This document shows positions 22,786-33,775 of a stretch of DNA of 64,000 nucleotides, one piece after another (positions within the stretch are counted from its first letter, which is position 1; each line of letters starts with the position of its first letter). Below the pieces are notes generated by a model. It was not told the origin of the DNA, did not search any database, and saw only the letters and a program-made list of their open reading frames with translations. The position numbers were made by a program, and so were the translations under genes. The stretch lies in assembly GCA_030549205.1 (NCBI GenBank), contig JAUKTV010000012.1, forward strand, positions 806,001-870,000. The letters are read 5' to 3'. The DNA comes from Apiosordaria backusii (lineage: Eukaryota; Ascomycota; Sordariomycetes; Sordariales; Lasiosphaeriaceae).

Positions 22786-25085
22786 TCATGTGTACTTGAA
22801 CCGCGACAGATCCAGACCGCGGTTGGAAATCTGGTGTTGCTCATCCTCCTGCTCGAGCTCCCCATCACTAGAGGGCAAAATCAAGTCCTCACTACCAACA
22901 GACTGGCTCAGAGCCTCAATCTCCGCCAAATCCGCACGAGGTAGAGGAATAGAAGCGGGATTGACCGCAAGGGAGCTAGACCTCTTGGAAAAGCTCAAGG
23001 ATCTGGTGCTTTGCGGGATCGAAGAAGAGACAGCCCGGGGCTTCCCTCGCTGCAAAGCCTGGAAACCCAAACGCTGAAGAGGCGTCAAAATGGGAGTCTG
23101 AGAGCCGCTCGGTGTGCTGCTCTTCGACGTGGACGGTGTGTTCAAGCTCGAAACTGGCGAAGGCAAGCCGTGAACAATCCGGGTGCGGGACTGGGTTGTC
23201 GCATACGAAAATTCGGTAATCAATTCTCCCAAAGCCCTCGTCGAAGATGGTTGACGATGGCTGACCCTCTCAGCTGGCTGCACGGGAGACGACGCAGGCA
23301 CCTCAATCTCTTCTTGCTCACATCCCACACGAGTTGCCATGGACTCTTCCTCAAAAATTGCAACTTCTCCAGACTGAGATGCCTTGTTGGAGCTCCAGTC
23401 GTTGAACTCGGGAAGACTGCGGAACGCATCCTCGATCGAATCATCCGACAGGATCAGGTCAGCTTCCTTTCTGGTAGGCTCGGCCTTCTGGGTAGATGAG
23501 AAGAACTTGCTTCGCACCGGGGTGTTGTTGTTGTCTGGTGTCAGAGTAGGAAGGTCGTCATCGCACAAGCGCGCTTTCTTGGGCGGTCTTGTAGTCGATG
23601 GACTGGGATCCTGGAAGATGTCGACGATCGGTCCGGTGGTTCGCCGACGATGCTGCGATGACTGAGGTTGGCTCGTGGCCAAAAGATTTGAGATGGGCTC
23701 ACTTCTGCGACGGCGCTCTCCGCCGAGGGCAGCCTCAAGATTGACGTATCGGCGAGAAGGACGAGTCGGCTCCTCTACGCCCTCGATGTAGGGTCTCGGG
23801 AGAGGAAAAACGATCGGGCGAGGAGAGTTGCTGGGAGACGCGCCGTTCTGGTTGACGTTGAAACAATTGGCATCCATCTCGCCCAGAGGAATCCGCTTGT
23901 GCTTGGCAAAGTACTCGTTGATGGGCTTGCCGGGATTTCTAGTCGGCACAGTGACCGGGGCCATGGTCTGGCTGATCCTCCTCTTTCCAGGAGAGGGGGG
24001 AGAGGCGCGAGAGGATGGAAGCACGATTCTCTTCTTGGTGATGGGATTGACATCGCCCGCAGCGATAGCCTGGGCCAGGTCAGTCTCGACCGGGGCGCCA
24101 ATAAAAGGCATTTCGTCGACGTTGAGCGCAGGACCGGGTTCGGTAAAGAAGACAATGTCCTGCTTTTTGGGACAAAAAACTCTCTGGTGCAAAAATGTGA
24201 GCTCCGCCTGCTTGAACTCCTCCAAGTAGTTCTCAGGGACCCGGTGCTTGCCCTCGAAACGCAACATCTGGATGATTCGCTCGGGAGTCTTGTGCTTGCG
24301 GATCAAGCGGTAGGCAGTCTTCAGGCCGATGTTGTTAACAGCGTCCAGATAATCACAGCCGCTGAGAATAGCCATGTGGCGAAACTCGGTATCCGTCCAA
24401 CCAGTCAGGGAGATCTCCCGGACCAAACAAAAATCCTTTCTCTGAATCTCAACACACTGGCCATGCTGGTCCATCTTGGTCAAAAGGCGCTTGGCACCAA
24501 ACACCAACATATCCGAATCCTCCGAGACAATGCCGCCGATGATGCCCTGACGCTCCAAGTAGACAAGCTGAGCATCGGCTTCATAGGGAGCAACGATGTA
24601 AGGAACACCGGCCTTTTTGAGCTCCTCGATCAAGTGGCGAGCCATTTCCGGGGTGACGTCGATGGCCTTTTGCAGCTCCATGTGAGCTTTGGATGGTTTG
24701 CCGGCTTTCAAGAGCTCGAGGCCAGTCTTCAGGCTCTGCTCACGACGCTTCTCACGGGAAGACTCGGTCTTGGCCTTGCTGGGGAGATAGTCGCCATCAA
24801 AAACCAAATATGGGGTGACACCAAAATACTTGAACATCCTGACGCGGTGCATAGCGAAGTCGACATACCTTGGCAAAATGTTAGCTTTTTTGGTCAGCAG
24901 TGATGACGATGGAAAACGACTTACTTGCGGGTGGGCTTGCCCTGGGCTAGTTCAATGGCACAGGCAATGGCACCCCGATGGAGCCAGCCATAGCCATCGA
25001 CGCCAAAGGTCTCGCCGGCATACTTCTTGAGTTCGGTGGTACGGTGGATCGACTTGAGGAGAGGAAAAAGACCTTGGATACCCAT
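22786..25085 (-). CDS. EXO1: Exonuclease 1 (XPG/Rad2 family 5'-3' nuclease)
   Basis: Two exons, 25085-24925 and 24868-22786, give 747 aa across a 56-bp intron (GTAAGT donor, GCTAAC branch site). Exon 1 starts MGIQGLFPLLK, the invariant XPG N-terminus in which the processed Gly2 contacts the active site. Metal-binding residues are all present: D79 in FDGD, E150 and D152 in APYEADAQL, and D171 and D173 in SEDSD, at or next to their yeast Exo1 positions. GCDY and the helix-hairpin-helix NNIGLKTAYRLIRKH follow. Residues beyond about 350 are disordered, Ser/Pro-rich and poorly conserved, as usual for the mismatch-repair-binding tail. Exo1 resects DNA ends and excises mismatched strands in the nucleus. 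It diverges from TMA16. Confidence 0.96.
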
Positions 25086-25955
25086 GGTGGAGGCTCAGAC
25101 GAGCGAGATCGGCCGAGGCAGTTGAGTACAGTGGCCGACGATGTCGAGTTGTTTCCGCGGTGGTGGGGAAACAGATGATCATACAAACCTCGCGGCCATG
25201 AAGTCTTGTTGGAGGTTTGGTCTCGAGTCGAAGTGGTGATGGGAGTGAACAATGGGTGGGAAAGTTGTCAGAAGTCGCTCGAGACCAAGAAAGACGCGCT
25301 TCTTTGCAGCAGAAAAAGCGTGGGTTCCCGCGGGCGGTGACGCGTGGTGGCCTATTGTTGAAGTTGAACAATACCTAGGTACGGTACGGCGATGCTAGAG
25401 GAAAAGAATGACGCTGCTTTTTCAACGGTCCAGGTGCTTGAGTGCCTGTCTGGTCAATGGCTCGCTCCTTCCCAGGACTGCACTGGCACTATAAAATTAA
25501 CGGTCAATGGGAAGCAACCGCGACGCGTCGTTGGAGCAGGGACGTTGCTCCCCGCGACGGCCCACACGCCTGTCACTTGAGTGCGGGGTCTGATGCCTTC
25601 TGGAAGCCTGGGGTTGAGCCAATTGCGTCACAGGCATTTGCTATTCAAGAGCATCACGGGGAAGAATTATTCAATGGCGGACAATGGTTGGGGCTGCCCA
25701 TTGTGAGATCTCATCTGAATAGCAACAATACATGTTTACTTTGGGATGTTGACTGAATAAACTTTGGACTTGCGGCCGCCCAGAAGACAATGTGACCCTC
25801 CCAAAGACCAGGGTTAGGGGTCCTGCAGGCACTTAAACCTTATCGGGGCAGCCCCACCAATATCTTTTCTGCCCCATCAAAAAATTCCCTGACATCGCAA
25901 CCAACAACGACAGCAGTAAACATAAACCACAGCAACGCCTCACACAATAATCAAA
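25086..25955. promoter_or_regulatory. Shared divergent promoter region, EXO1 and TMA16
   Basis: 870 bp between two divergent start codons. No specific site is claimed; short frames here are not protein-like. Confidence 0.5.
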
Positions 25956-26621
25956 ATGGCCAAGACGTTTGAAAAGGAGAGAAAGCGGATTGCGAAGAAG
26001 AGGAACGGCACCATTGACGCCCTTCACGCCAACAGCAGAAACGCCAAGCGCCTTCACAAAGCCGTCATTCGTGATGACCGTCTTGGAAAGCTTGCTGCCG
26101 CTCGCAAGAAGCAAGACAAGCCTTTGAGTTCGTGACGGCCATACCGAGATGACTTTTGTGTACCGCAACTAACTCTCATTCAGTCCATCGTACTCGCTTC
26201 TTCTTGGCGGCCGCTCGTGAGAATGAGCTGAAGCCTCTTGAGCCAGCTGCCATCCAGGCCCTGATTCAAGAATTTGTTCAGCAACATAATGAGGAATACG
26301 AAGAGATCAAGAAGACACGCCGTTCCGGACGCCCACCTAGCACAAGAGAGGATCTGCTCAAGATGGCAATTGCGGCTCTCGAGATGGAGCACAAAAATGG
26401 CTTTTGTAAGTCGGACCTTACCATGACCACCGACAATTTGACTCAAATGAGCCGAGCTGACCAGTTCCACAGACTTGCCTGATCTCACCTCCGAGAAGAA
26501 CCTCGAGCTACTCGAGCGCTGGGACGGGTCCAATTGGGCTTTCCTGACAAACGTGACCTGGGTCAAAATCTCCGCTGACGGAACCACCAAGCCTTCGAGC
26601 TTCCCTCCCCAAGGTCTATGA
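25956..26621 (+). CDS. TMA16: TMA16, 60S ribosome-assembly factor
   Basis: Three exons, 25956-26127, 26184-26405 and 26473-26621, join in phase to 180 aa. The first intron uses a weak GTTCGT donor, but splicing there restores KPLIHRTRFF, the expected core of the family. The basic N-terminus (KERKRIAKKRNG) is followed by an all-helical body with EYEEIKKTRRSGRPPS and a C-terminal LPDLTSEKNLELLERWDG. In yeast and human, TMA16 binds late pre-60S particles. Nuclear location is inferred from the basic N-terminus. Confidence 0.92.
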
Positions 26622-28434
26622 AGCGGGTGATGCGGCAGATTAAGTTTGTCATCTTGGGCTGGCTACGGGCCGCATCCATGACACAGCCTTCAAGCACACG
26701 GGACCGGCTGCACTTGCTCAATCCTTCGTGTCTGTCTTCGGGGCAGGGCGGGGCCACAACTTGAGAGAATGTCTGTCTTAGACACTCCGAGGGGGCCTCT
26801 CGTCGGATTTGCGGTTCAGATGCCGTGTCTCCATTGTCTCTCGCTTTCTCCTGCCAGTCCCAGCCAACAACTCGTCCTCGATCCCAGAAAAGTTCCCGGT
26901 TCCTCTTCTCTCTTTCGCTCGGTATGCAACCCGCCAGACGCTTCCATGTTCCGGAAGTTCGGGCAAAAACGAAACATGGGTTGATTACTTACTCCGCATT
27001 TTTTTCTTTCACAAGCCACGCAGACGCAAGCTGCAACGCACGAAAGAGCACGTTGGAGCCACGCCATGCCAACAACGCCCTGCATGCTGCTTTCGAAACG
27101 CGGCCTCTGTTGAAGAATCTGCAGCCCCCCGCACGACGCTACTGTAGTATCTTCAAGAGGCGGGCCTTGGCGGCCTTGTGTAAAGTGGTTGTGAAGCCGT
27201 CCGCGGGTAGCAGATCTTACCCGTCCCCGTCGCTCCGGGAGAGGGAAGAGATGGGTGTCTGCCTGCCAACTTGTTCACTACTGCGCTACGACCCACCCAT
27301 TCACTATGACCGTCAGCACGACGAAACTGCCCGGTACTGTAGCGTCTCCCCTGCAGCGCAGCACAAGGGCAGCAGGGAGACGAACGACAAGTGGGCTGGT
27401 TCTGGTCTTCCGGAACGGCAATTGGATGTGCGAGCGGGGGTAGCGAAGGTGGCACACGCGCGTCAAGCAAAGCGGCAAGTAGCCGGGTTCCTGGGGGCGC
27501 ACGGGAGGGTTTTGGTAGGATCAGAAGGGGGGAGTAGCAGAATTATTAATCGAAGTCATGAATATGAGACTCCGGGTTTCTTTGGAAAGTTTCTTGTTTA
27601 CTTGCGGATATGGTATCCTCTTCGGGAACAATGCAAGACGCTTGTCTTATGACTAAAGTCCGCAAGTGCAGTTGTGCGGTGCGGTGCGAGTGTCTCTGTC
27701 TCTGTCTCTTGTCTTGTTTCTTCTTGTTTTTCTTTTTTCTTCCGCTGCGGAGTGATGTCTGTGGGAATTTTTGTTGTGTGTACCACATGGGAACATGGGA
27801 TCTCTCTGATGTTCTCTTTCTGTTCTGGTTCTGTCTCGTCTATCTTTGTAAGGGTTATGCCTCTACCCTTCTTGCTCGAACCCGATTTCCCGAATGATGG
27901 ATGGCCTATACTTCCCGACCCCATTTCATCTCTTGGTTGAACCATGACACAGAAGACTGTATCTCTGGGGTGTATCTCTGGAGCCACGCCGGATATGCCA
28001 CCTACCTACCTACGTTCCTGTTTGTTCAGATAAATACCCTGCCTGCATTTCTTGCGATTTTGTGTAGCTGATGTATGTAGTATGTACATCCTTTCTCCAA
28101 ATGAGATGGGTGGGTGGCTGTGTGTGGTGGAGATTTGCGGTTTTGGTTGATGACAAGGACAAGGCTAGGGTGCGGCTACCCGTGAATTGTTGCCCCTCAA
28201 GGCCAGACACAAGGGAAGAGGGGGTACCCCTCGATTCGATCTTCGGGGTTGGGATGGCCATGGTATGGCATGGCATGGGATGAAATGTATGGGATGATGG
28301 CGTGTGTGGGAGGTGTGGTGTACATGTTGCACACTACTGGGGTTTGATCGGATCAGGGTGCTGCTTGCCGTGTGGAAGGGTTGCGTTTGGGGAAGGAAAG
28401 GTTTTATTTATATACATTATGGAATGGGAGGGGG
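26622..28434. other. Intergenic, no supported gene
   Basis: About 1.8 kb. Several overlapping frames of 60-275 codons occur in all phases but lack ATG starts, domain matches or plausible introns. The sequence is locally GC-rich, which lengthens chance frames. Nothing is recognised. Confidence 0.55.
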
Positions 28435-28444
28435 TATATAAATA
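28435..28444 (+). promoter_or_regulatory. TATA box upstream of small Cys-rich gene
   Basis: TATATAAATA inside a G-rich context, about 490 bp upstream of the ATG at 28930. A strong TATA element is unusual beside the housekeeping genes here and fits a regulated promoter. The leader probably contains an intron ending at TTACTAAC..GGACAG just before 28914. Confidence 0.5.
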
Positions 28445-28929
28445 GGGGAGGTGATCGACGTTCTGGAAGATGGTATTGGGAGGAGGGGGTCCTTCTTGTT
28501 ATCATCCTTGTCTTTGTTCTACATACATCATCTTGAGATCGATTATCCAGATCATAGATCGACTTTTGTTTGGAAGATACCTACCTACCTACCTGGTAGT
28601 TCAGCCGTTTGACGGTACAACCATAGACGGATATTCAACATACATCAGATCTGTTGTTTGTCGATCGATTCTGATCATCGTTGTTGTTGTTGTTCATCAT
28701 CGGCGAGGAGCAGCAGCAGCCGATCTCGTCTCACCGTTTGGTATCACCACTTACAATCCCACACCTACTACCTACCTCACCTATCCGCCTACCTTGTCCA
28801 TACATACCACACAACGCCAACAATCACGGGTATTTTTTTGCCCTGCTCAAAAGGTGTGGTTTATCATGACGATCTTACCCCCTTGGCAATCTCTCTTACT
28901 AACCTCCGGACAGATACTACAAGGGAAAG

Positions 28930-29283
28930 ATGTGCACCTACACGACTCACGTCCGCATCTGCGGCTCCTGCCGGTGTGAGGACACGGTGCTAATCTCGGA
29001 AAAGCTCTGCCCCGTGGCTCAGAAGGCAAACGGGATATTTGGAGCGTGTCTGGAGGGTGTGCTGAGCGAGAGGGATGCGACGAGGCATTGGTGCTGGCAG
29101 TGTAAGGAGAGTGTGATTCCTAGCCCGCCGCCGGGGTATGTGCAGTTGCAGCAGTTGCAGTATGGAGTGGGAGGGGGGAGATATGGGAGCGGGTATGGGA
29201 ATCAGAGGAGGAGGGGGAGTGTTGTGGCGAGTAGTAGTAGTGGCAGTAGTGGTGGAGGGCAGAGACCGAGGGCGTGGAGTTGA
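28930..29283 (+). CDS. Small cysteine-rich hypothetical protein
   Basis: A 117-aa protein starting MCTYTTHVRICGSCRC. The first 60 residues hold eight Cys, including CGSC and CWQC, which could be a zinc ribbon. The rest is Gly/Ser/Arg-rich and disordered. Short fungal proteins starting MC with CxxC pairs are common but uncharacterised, and no function is claimed. The splice-like acceptor 16 nt before the ATG would read in frame into it, so a further 5' coding exon cannot be ruled out. The gene has its own TATA box, and a run of 25 T (29311-29335) follows its stop. Confidence 0.6.
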   Translation: MCTYTTHVRICGSCRCEDTVLISEKLCPVAQKANGIFGACLEGVLSERDATRHWCWQCKESVIPSPPPGYVQLQQLQYGVGGGRYGSGYGNQRRRGSVVASSSSGSSGGGQRPRAWS

Positions 29284-29904
29284 TTTCTCTATGATATCCT
29301 CCTCTCTCTCTTTTTTTTTTTTTTTTTTTTTTTTTGGATGATGGTGAAAGACAAAAAGACAAAAGTCCAGCTGGTCTGGATTGAAACTGGGACATGGGAT
29401 TATGGATGGTAAAGGCGTTGATGGATTACACAAACAGGATACCAGAAGGGTTAAGGAAAGGCGTTTCTGATGTATTTGATCAACACAATCGACAGAAAAG
29501 GACAGAACCGTAAGAACATGACAAGCAATTCGAGCTCCAATGCTCAGCTTCCAAAATGGAGCCCCCGAAAGTTCTCGATGTGCTCTCGAAGGATGATCTC
29601 GACTCCTTATCTCTTATCAATGACGTTTCGCCCTGCATGATTGGACAACGGATCCCAGGCGGGCCCGTGCCCCTCATATTTTTTTTCTCCAGAATTGCCA
29701 TCATCCTGAACGCACGGCTCGCCCAGCGCTGCCAGCTCCTCTTTTTGCTTGTGAACTGATTGATTGAGCTTATCCATCTTTTTCCTTATCCTACCCGCAA
29801 CCTAAATTTTCCCACACTCCCACCTCGGACCTTTTTTCACCCTCCATCACCAACCTGACCTTCTCAGCCTTCACAGTCCCAATCCCCTCAAAAACACCGC
29901 CAAA
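29284..29904. other. Intergenic with T25 run
   Basis: Holds 25 consecutive T at 29311-29335, then the promoter and leader of the MAM33 gene. No other gene is seen. Confidence 0.6.
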
Positions 29905-30843
29905 ATGATGTCCCTCCGTGCCATCGCCCGCTCTGCGCCCAGAGTCCTCGCTCGCCCCTCCACCCTCAGAGCCGCCAGCGCCGCTGTCCTCAGGACCGCT
30001 GCCCGCCCCTCTTTCGTCGCTACACAAAAGGTTTCGGCCGCCTTTTCCACATCGGCCTTCAGACGGGCCCCCGCGGGCGAGGTGGACGAGGAGCTCGCCT
30101 CCAAGCTGACCTCGGAGCTTGAGTTTGAGACCTCGGTCAAGGAGGGCGAGACGCTCCCCGCGAGCATCAAGGACTTCTTGGAGAACGGCCAGTTCGAGCT
30201 CACCGATGTCCCCGGCCAGCAGGACGTCTTTTTGACTCGCACTTTTGGGAATGAGAAGTATGTTTCCCTTTTCCAAACCCTCAAAAATGAAAACCATAGC
30301 TAACCTTGTCCAAGGATCACCGTCTCCTTCTCCATCGCCGACCTCTCCAGCTTCCAGGAGCAAAACTTTGAGGACGACGCCCTCGCCGACGAGCAAGACT
30401 TTGAGGACATTAGCTCGGGCCGCGACGGCAAGTCCGGCGCCAACGATCTCGCCGAGGAGGCCGACGAGGACCTCGAGGGTCAGGACACGGACGCCATGCC
30501 CTGCCGCTTGAACATTGTCGTTGAGAAGCCCAACAAGGGCGCGCTCAACGTCGAGGCCATCGCCCAGGACGGCACCATCGTCGTCGAGAATGTGTACTAC
30601 TACAAGGACGCCAAGCTTGCGCACAGCGCCAATCCGGATGCGGTCCACGCTGCGCAGGATGCCTACCCCGGCCCTGCTTTTGGGTCGCTGGATGAGGACC
30701 TCCAGATCTTGCTGGAGAGGTATCTGGAGGAGAGGGGCATCACCCCTGCGCTGGCGCTCTTTGTGCCGGATTATATGGATATGAAGGAGCAGAAGGAGTA
30801 TTTGGCTTGGTTGGAGAATGTGAAGGGTTTCGTTGAGGCTTAA
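29905..30843 (+). CDS. MAM33: Mitochondrial acidic protein MAM33/p32
   Basis: Two exons, 29905-30257 and 30315-30843, give 293 aa. The N-terminal 55 residues are Arg/Ala/Ser-rich without acids (SLRAIARSAPRVLARPS), a typical matrix-targeting peptide. The mature part is strongly acidic and matches the p32/MAM33 fold: an N-terminal helix (LASKLTSELEFE), the ITVSFSIADL strand, an acidic loop at about 150-185, and the C-terminal helices LDEDLQILLERYLEERGI and KEYLAWLENVKGFV. Family members form ring-shaped trimers in the matrix and affect mitochondrial translation and oxidative phosphorylation. Either of two adjacent ATGs could start it. Confidence 0.94.
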
Positions 30844-31362
30844 GCGGGTGACTGATATTGGGGGGTAATGATGAGCAATGATTGGGGGATTTTGAGATCA
30901 AGGTTTCCGGAAAAGAAAAGAGGCCTGTGTATGATGACATGTAATTTACCTAACTAACTCTACTTGATGAATTGTAAGATATGGATTTGAAGGGCATACT
31001 TGATGATGTGCTTTGTAAGGTATGAAAGCCAAGAATATTGTTTCTTCAGCTTGATGTGAGTTTGACTTACACCCCTGTTAGCTTAGTCATCTCACTCTTT
31101 TAGATAGTTGGGCATGGATGGTTCGATTTGCTCTCAGTCTCAGGGGAGTGAGCTGAACTTTTGCTTGGGCCTTGGCCTGGCCACCCAGCTGCTAAGCTTG
31201 GAATTTGTGATTCAATTTTACCTTTTCAGCTCTCTCCTTTTCTTTTCTTTCTTGCATTCGTTTTAATATATCCCTTCGAAGCATCATTATGGCTTTTGTT
31301 TCTCCTGCAACGCTGAAGAACTAACTTTTTGAGTTGAGTTTGACACTGGGCGACGGTTGAAA
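30844..31362. other. Intergenic between MAM33 and the LCCL gene
   Basis: 519 bp; it should contain the MAM33 3' end and the promoter of the next gene. Nothing specific is recognised. Confidence 0.6.
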
Positions 31363-33459
31363 ATGAGCGGCGGCAACGGTCGTGGTGCTGGCGGAGGCGG
31401 AGGCGGGTACACCCTAACCCGGACCCAAATAGCGGATGAAGACGACGTTGAGCGCAGCGGTGTTGTTTTCAACGACAACGGCAACGCCGCCAGTTTGAAC
31501 AAAGAAGACAAGAAGAATGGAGTAGAGGTTCGCCACATGGACGATGACGGCGACAACAGCAGCAATGAGGAAGCGCAGCTGCTTCACTCCGACTCCGACT
31601 CCGACTCCGACTCCGACAGTGAAGATGGGTTAGAGCTGGACGAGCTCACTACCCCTGATTCCGATATTGAGAATCACCCCTTCAAATCACCACGTCACAA
31701 AAAAAGACAACAAAGACATCGGTATTGCCCCTGGCTATGGGGTCCTGCTCACACCCAACAACACCGCATCAAACCTATTGGGGTTTTGTTCCCAAACTTA
31801 CAATCTGGTCTAGTGGATATAATCACCCACCTCTTCCCCACCCCCCTCTCCCGCTATCTCCTCCTCACTTTCTTCTCCCTGGTGTGGCTCCTCACCATCC
31901 TCATCCCCCTCCTCCTAACCAAAGGCCCCCTTTTCATCAACAACCAACCCGTCCGCCACCTCTCCTGCGTCTCCTCCCCCTGGCGCGGCCCCAACGCCGA
32001 GTGCGGGTTGAACGGCCAGCTCTGTGAGCCGTTCAGCAACACCTCCTTTCCCTTCCGCTGCCCGGCTGATTGCGCGGGGGTACAGCTCCTCCATCCCCGG
32101 TGGGTGGGTAACCAACAAGTCAACTACGTCCCGTATGTCATTGGCGGAGGGGAGGGGGTTTATCGGGGTGATAGCTTTGTCTGTCAAGCTGGGATACACG
32201 CGGGTGTGATCACGAACAAAAAGGGGGGGTGTGGGGTGGTGAAACTAAAAGGGGAGTACTACAGGTTTGAGAATGGGACGGGGAATGGGGTGGAGACGGT
32301 AGGGAGTGGGAGTTATTTTCCGGTGAGTTATACTGTTGAAGCGGTGGAAGGGGGAAAGGGATGTGGGAGGGGGGATATGAGATGGGGGGTGCTGCCTGTT
32401 TCGGTTGGGTTGAGTTTTTTACTGGGGATAGCGACGACGGAGGCGAGGGTGGTATTTTTTGGGGTTTTTACTGGGGTTTTTGTTCATGTTGGTTTGGTGG
32501 GTGATCCCCCGGATTTGGAGGTGGATAGTGGGGGGTTGGTGCTGGAGTTGGTTGGGGGGATGGTGGGGAGGTTGGCACCGGCGGTGTTTGTCATGGTTGT
32601 GGTGTATTGGGCTGTGGGGGGGAAGACGTTGAAGGGGTTGGATAAAGGGGTGAATTGGGAGAAGACGGTGCTTTGGGTGGGGGGGGTGTGGTTGGGGGGG
32701 TTGGCGAATAGTACTTTGGAGAGGTGGATTCCTATTTCGTGGTTGGAGGGGCATGATTTGAGGGGGCAGCCGGGGGCGGTGGGAGCATTGGTTGTTGTGG
32801 TGGGGGTTTTGGTTGGGTTGGCGGGGTTGCAGGCGTATCATTTCTGGCAGGAGGGGAGGTTGCCGAGGTATTTGGGGTTTTATGGGGTTGTGATGGGGGT
32901 GGTTGGGGTGTTGGTGGTGATACCGGGGTTGGAATTGAGGATTCATCACTATGTTCTTGCGTTGATACTTCTTCCGGGGACGGCGATGCAGACGCGGCCG
33001 AGTTTGCTGTTTCAGGGGTTGTTGATTGGGCTGTTCATCAATGGCGTGGCTAGGTGGGGGTTTGATTCTTTTTTACAGACGTATGATTCTATCAGAGGGG
33101 ATGGACAGTACGGGAGTGTGATACCAGAAGTGGTGGCGCCCTTTATTGAGACGTTGGAGATGGGCGTAAAACAGGAGACGATACATTTCAAGTGGTTGGG
33201 GTTGGATGATGTGGTGAGACTGGAAGAGAAAATAGAGGGCATCAGTGTGCTGGTGAACGATGTCGAGAGGTTCAGGGGGTGGTTTGCAGAGACAACGCTG
33301 GAGGATATGGTGTTTGGCTGGCCAAGATTCAGAAAGGCCGATGAGTATTTCAGGTTTGCTTTTGTCAGGGAAGGAGGGAATACGCTGGATTGGACCGAGG
33401 CAGGGACGTGGTTTGTGAATGGGACTTGGAGTAAAGGTGTGGGTTATTACAAGACTTGA
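31363..33459 (+). CDS. LCCL-domain multi-pass membrane protein
   Basis: Single exon, 698 aa, starting MSGGNGRG; an in-frame TTG two codons earlier is not a likely start. Residues 1-160 are cytosolic-looking, with a Gly run and an SDSDSDSDSD acidic repeat. The first membrane segment is at about 164-185. An LCCL domain follows at about 200-325 with the expected Cys residues (SCVSSPWRG, CPADC, YRGDSFVCQAGIHAGVI). Several hydrophobic segments follow between about 345 and 565, and a polar tail of about 130 residues ends the protein. This matches the fungal family of LCCL membrane proteins, whose function is unknown. The coding strand flips from C-rich to extremely G-rich near base 32110. Confidence 0.9.
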   Translation: MSGGNGRGAGGGGGGYTLTRTQIADEDDVERSGVVFNDNGNAASLNKEDKKNGVEVRHMDDDGDNSSNEEAQLLHSDSDSDSDSDSEDGLELDELTTPDSDIENHPFKSPRHKKRQQRHRYCPWLWGPAHTQQHRIKPIGVLFPNLQSGLVDIITHLFPTPLSRYLLLTFFSLVWLLTILIPLLLTKGPLFINNQPVRHLSCVSSPWRGPNAECGLNGQLCEPFSNTSFPFRCPADCAGVQLLHPRWVGNQQVNYVPYVIGGGEGVYRGDSFVCQAGIHAGVITNKKGGCGVVKLKGEYYRFENGTGNGVETVGSGSYFPVSYTVEAVEGGKGCGRGDMRWGVLPVSVGLSFLLGIATTEARVVFFGVFTGVFVHVGLVGDPPDLEVDSGGLVLELVGGMVGRLAPAVFVMVVVYWAVGGKTLKGLDKGVNWEKTVLWVGGVWLGGLANSTLERWIPISWLEGHDLRGQPGAVGALVVVVGVLVGLAGLQAYHFWQEGRLPRYLGFYGVVMGVVGVLVVIPGLELRIHHYVLALILLPGTAMQTRPSLLFQGLLIGLFINGVARWGFDSFLQTYDSIRGDGQYGSVIPEVVAPFIETLEMGVKQETIHFKWLGLDDVVRLEEKIEGISVLVNDVERFRGWFAETTLEDMVFGWPRFRKADEYFRFAFVREGGNTLDWTEAGTWFVNGTWSKGVGYYKT

Positions 33460-33775
33460 TCCTTCCTGGTGGACACTTTTTTGAAATCGGATTTAATAGA
33501 TGCATGGAGTTTGGGTGTACAAGTCCCTGATAATGTTTACTTGGTATCTTTTAGCCAGGTGCCCAGCTGCCCGTGACGTCCACTAGCCATTTCCAACTCG
33601 CAAGCACCTCACTGGTAACTTCACTGACAACGCAAAAAGATATTTAGTGAGTAATGGGGATACGAGCATTAGGTGAGTGGTAGGGCACCAAAGGAATGCC
33701 AAGGCAAATCAATTGTTTGGTAAAAATATGGTATTCAGGGGTACGGGTACACTACCCGGGTATCATTTTTGCAGC
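33460..33775. other. Convergent 3' region, LCCL gene and NOP9
   Basis: 316 bp between two converging genes. Nothing is recognised beyond likely 3' untranslated sequence. Confidence 0.6.

Noticed and set aside
23899..24903. 334-codon + strand open frame
   Set aside because: Antisense shadow of the EXO1 catalytic domain; the reverse strand carries all conserved XPG motifs.
26825..27652. 275-codon open frame
   Set aside because: No ATG at its start, no family resemblance, overlapping competing frames in GC-rich DNA.
29791..30648. 285-codon reverse-strand open frame
   Set aside because: Antisense of MAM33; no domain, and the sense protein is a clear family member.
32419..32949. 176-codon Pro/His/Gln-rich reverse frame
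   Set aside because: Complement of the G-rich membrane segment of the LCCL gene.
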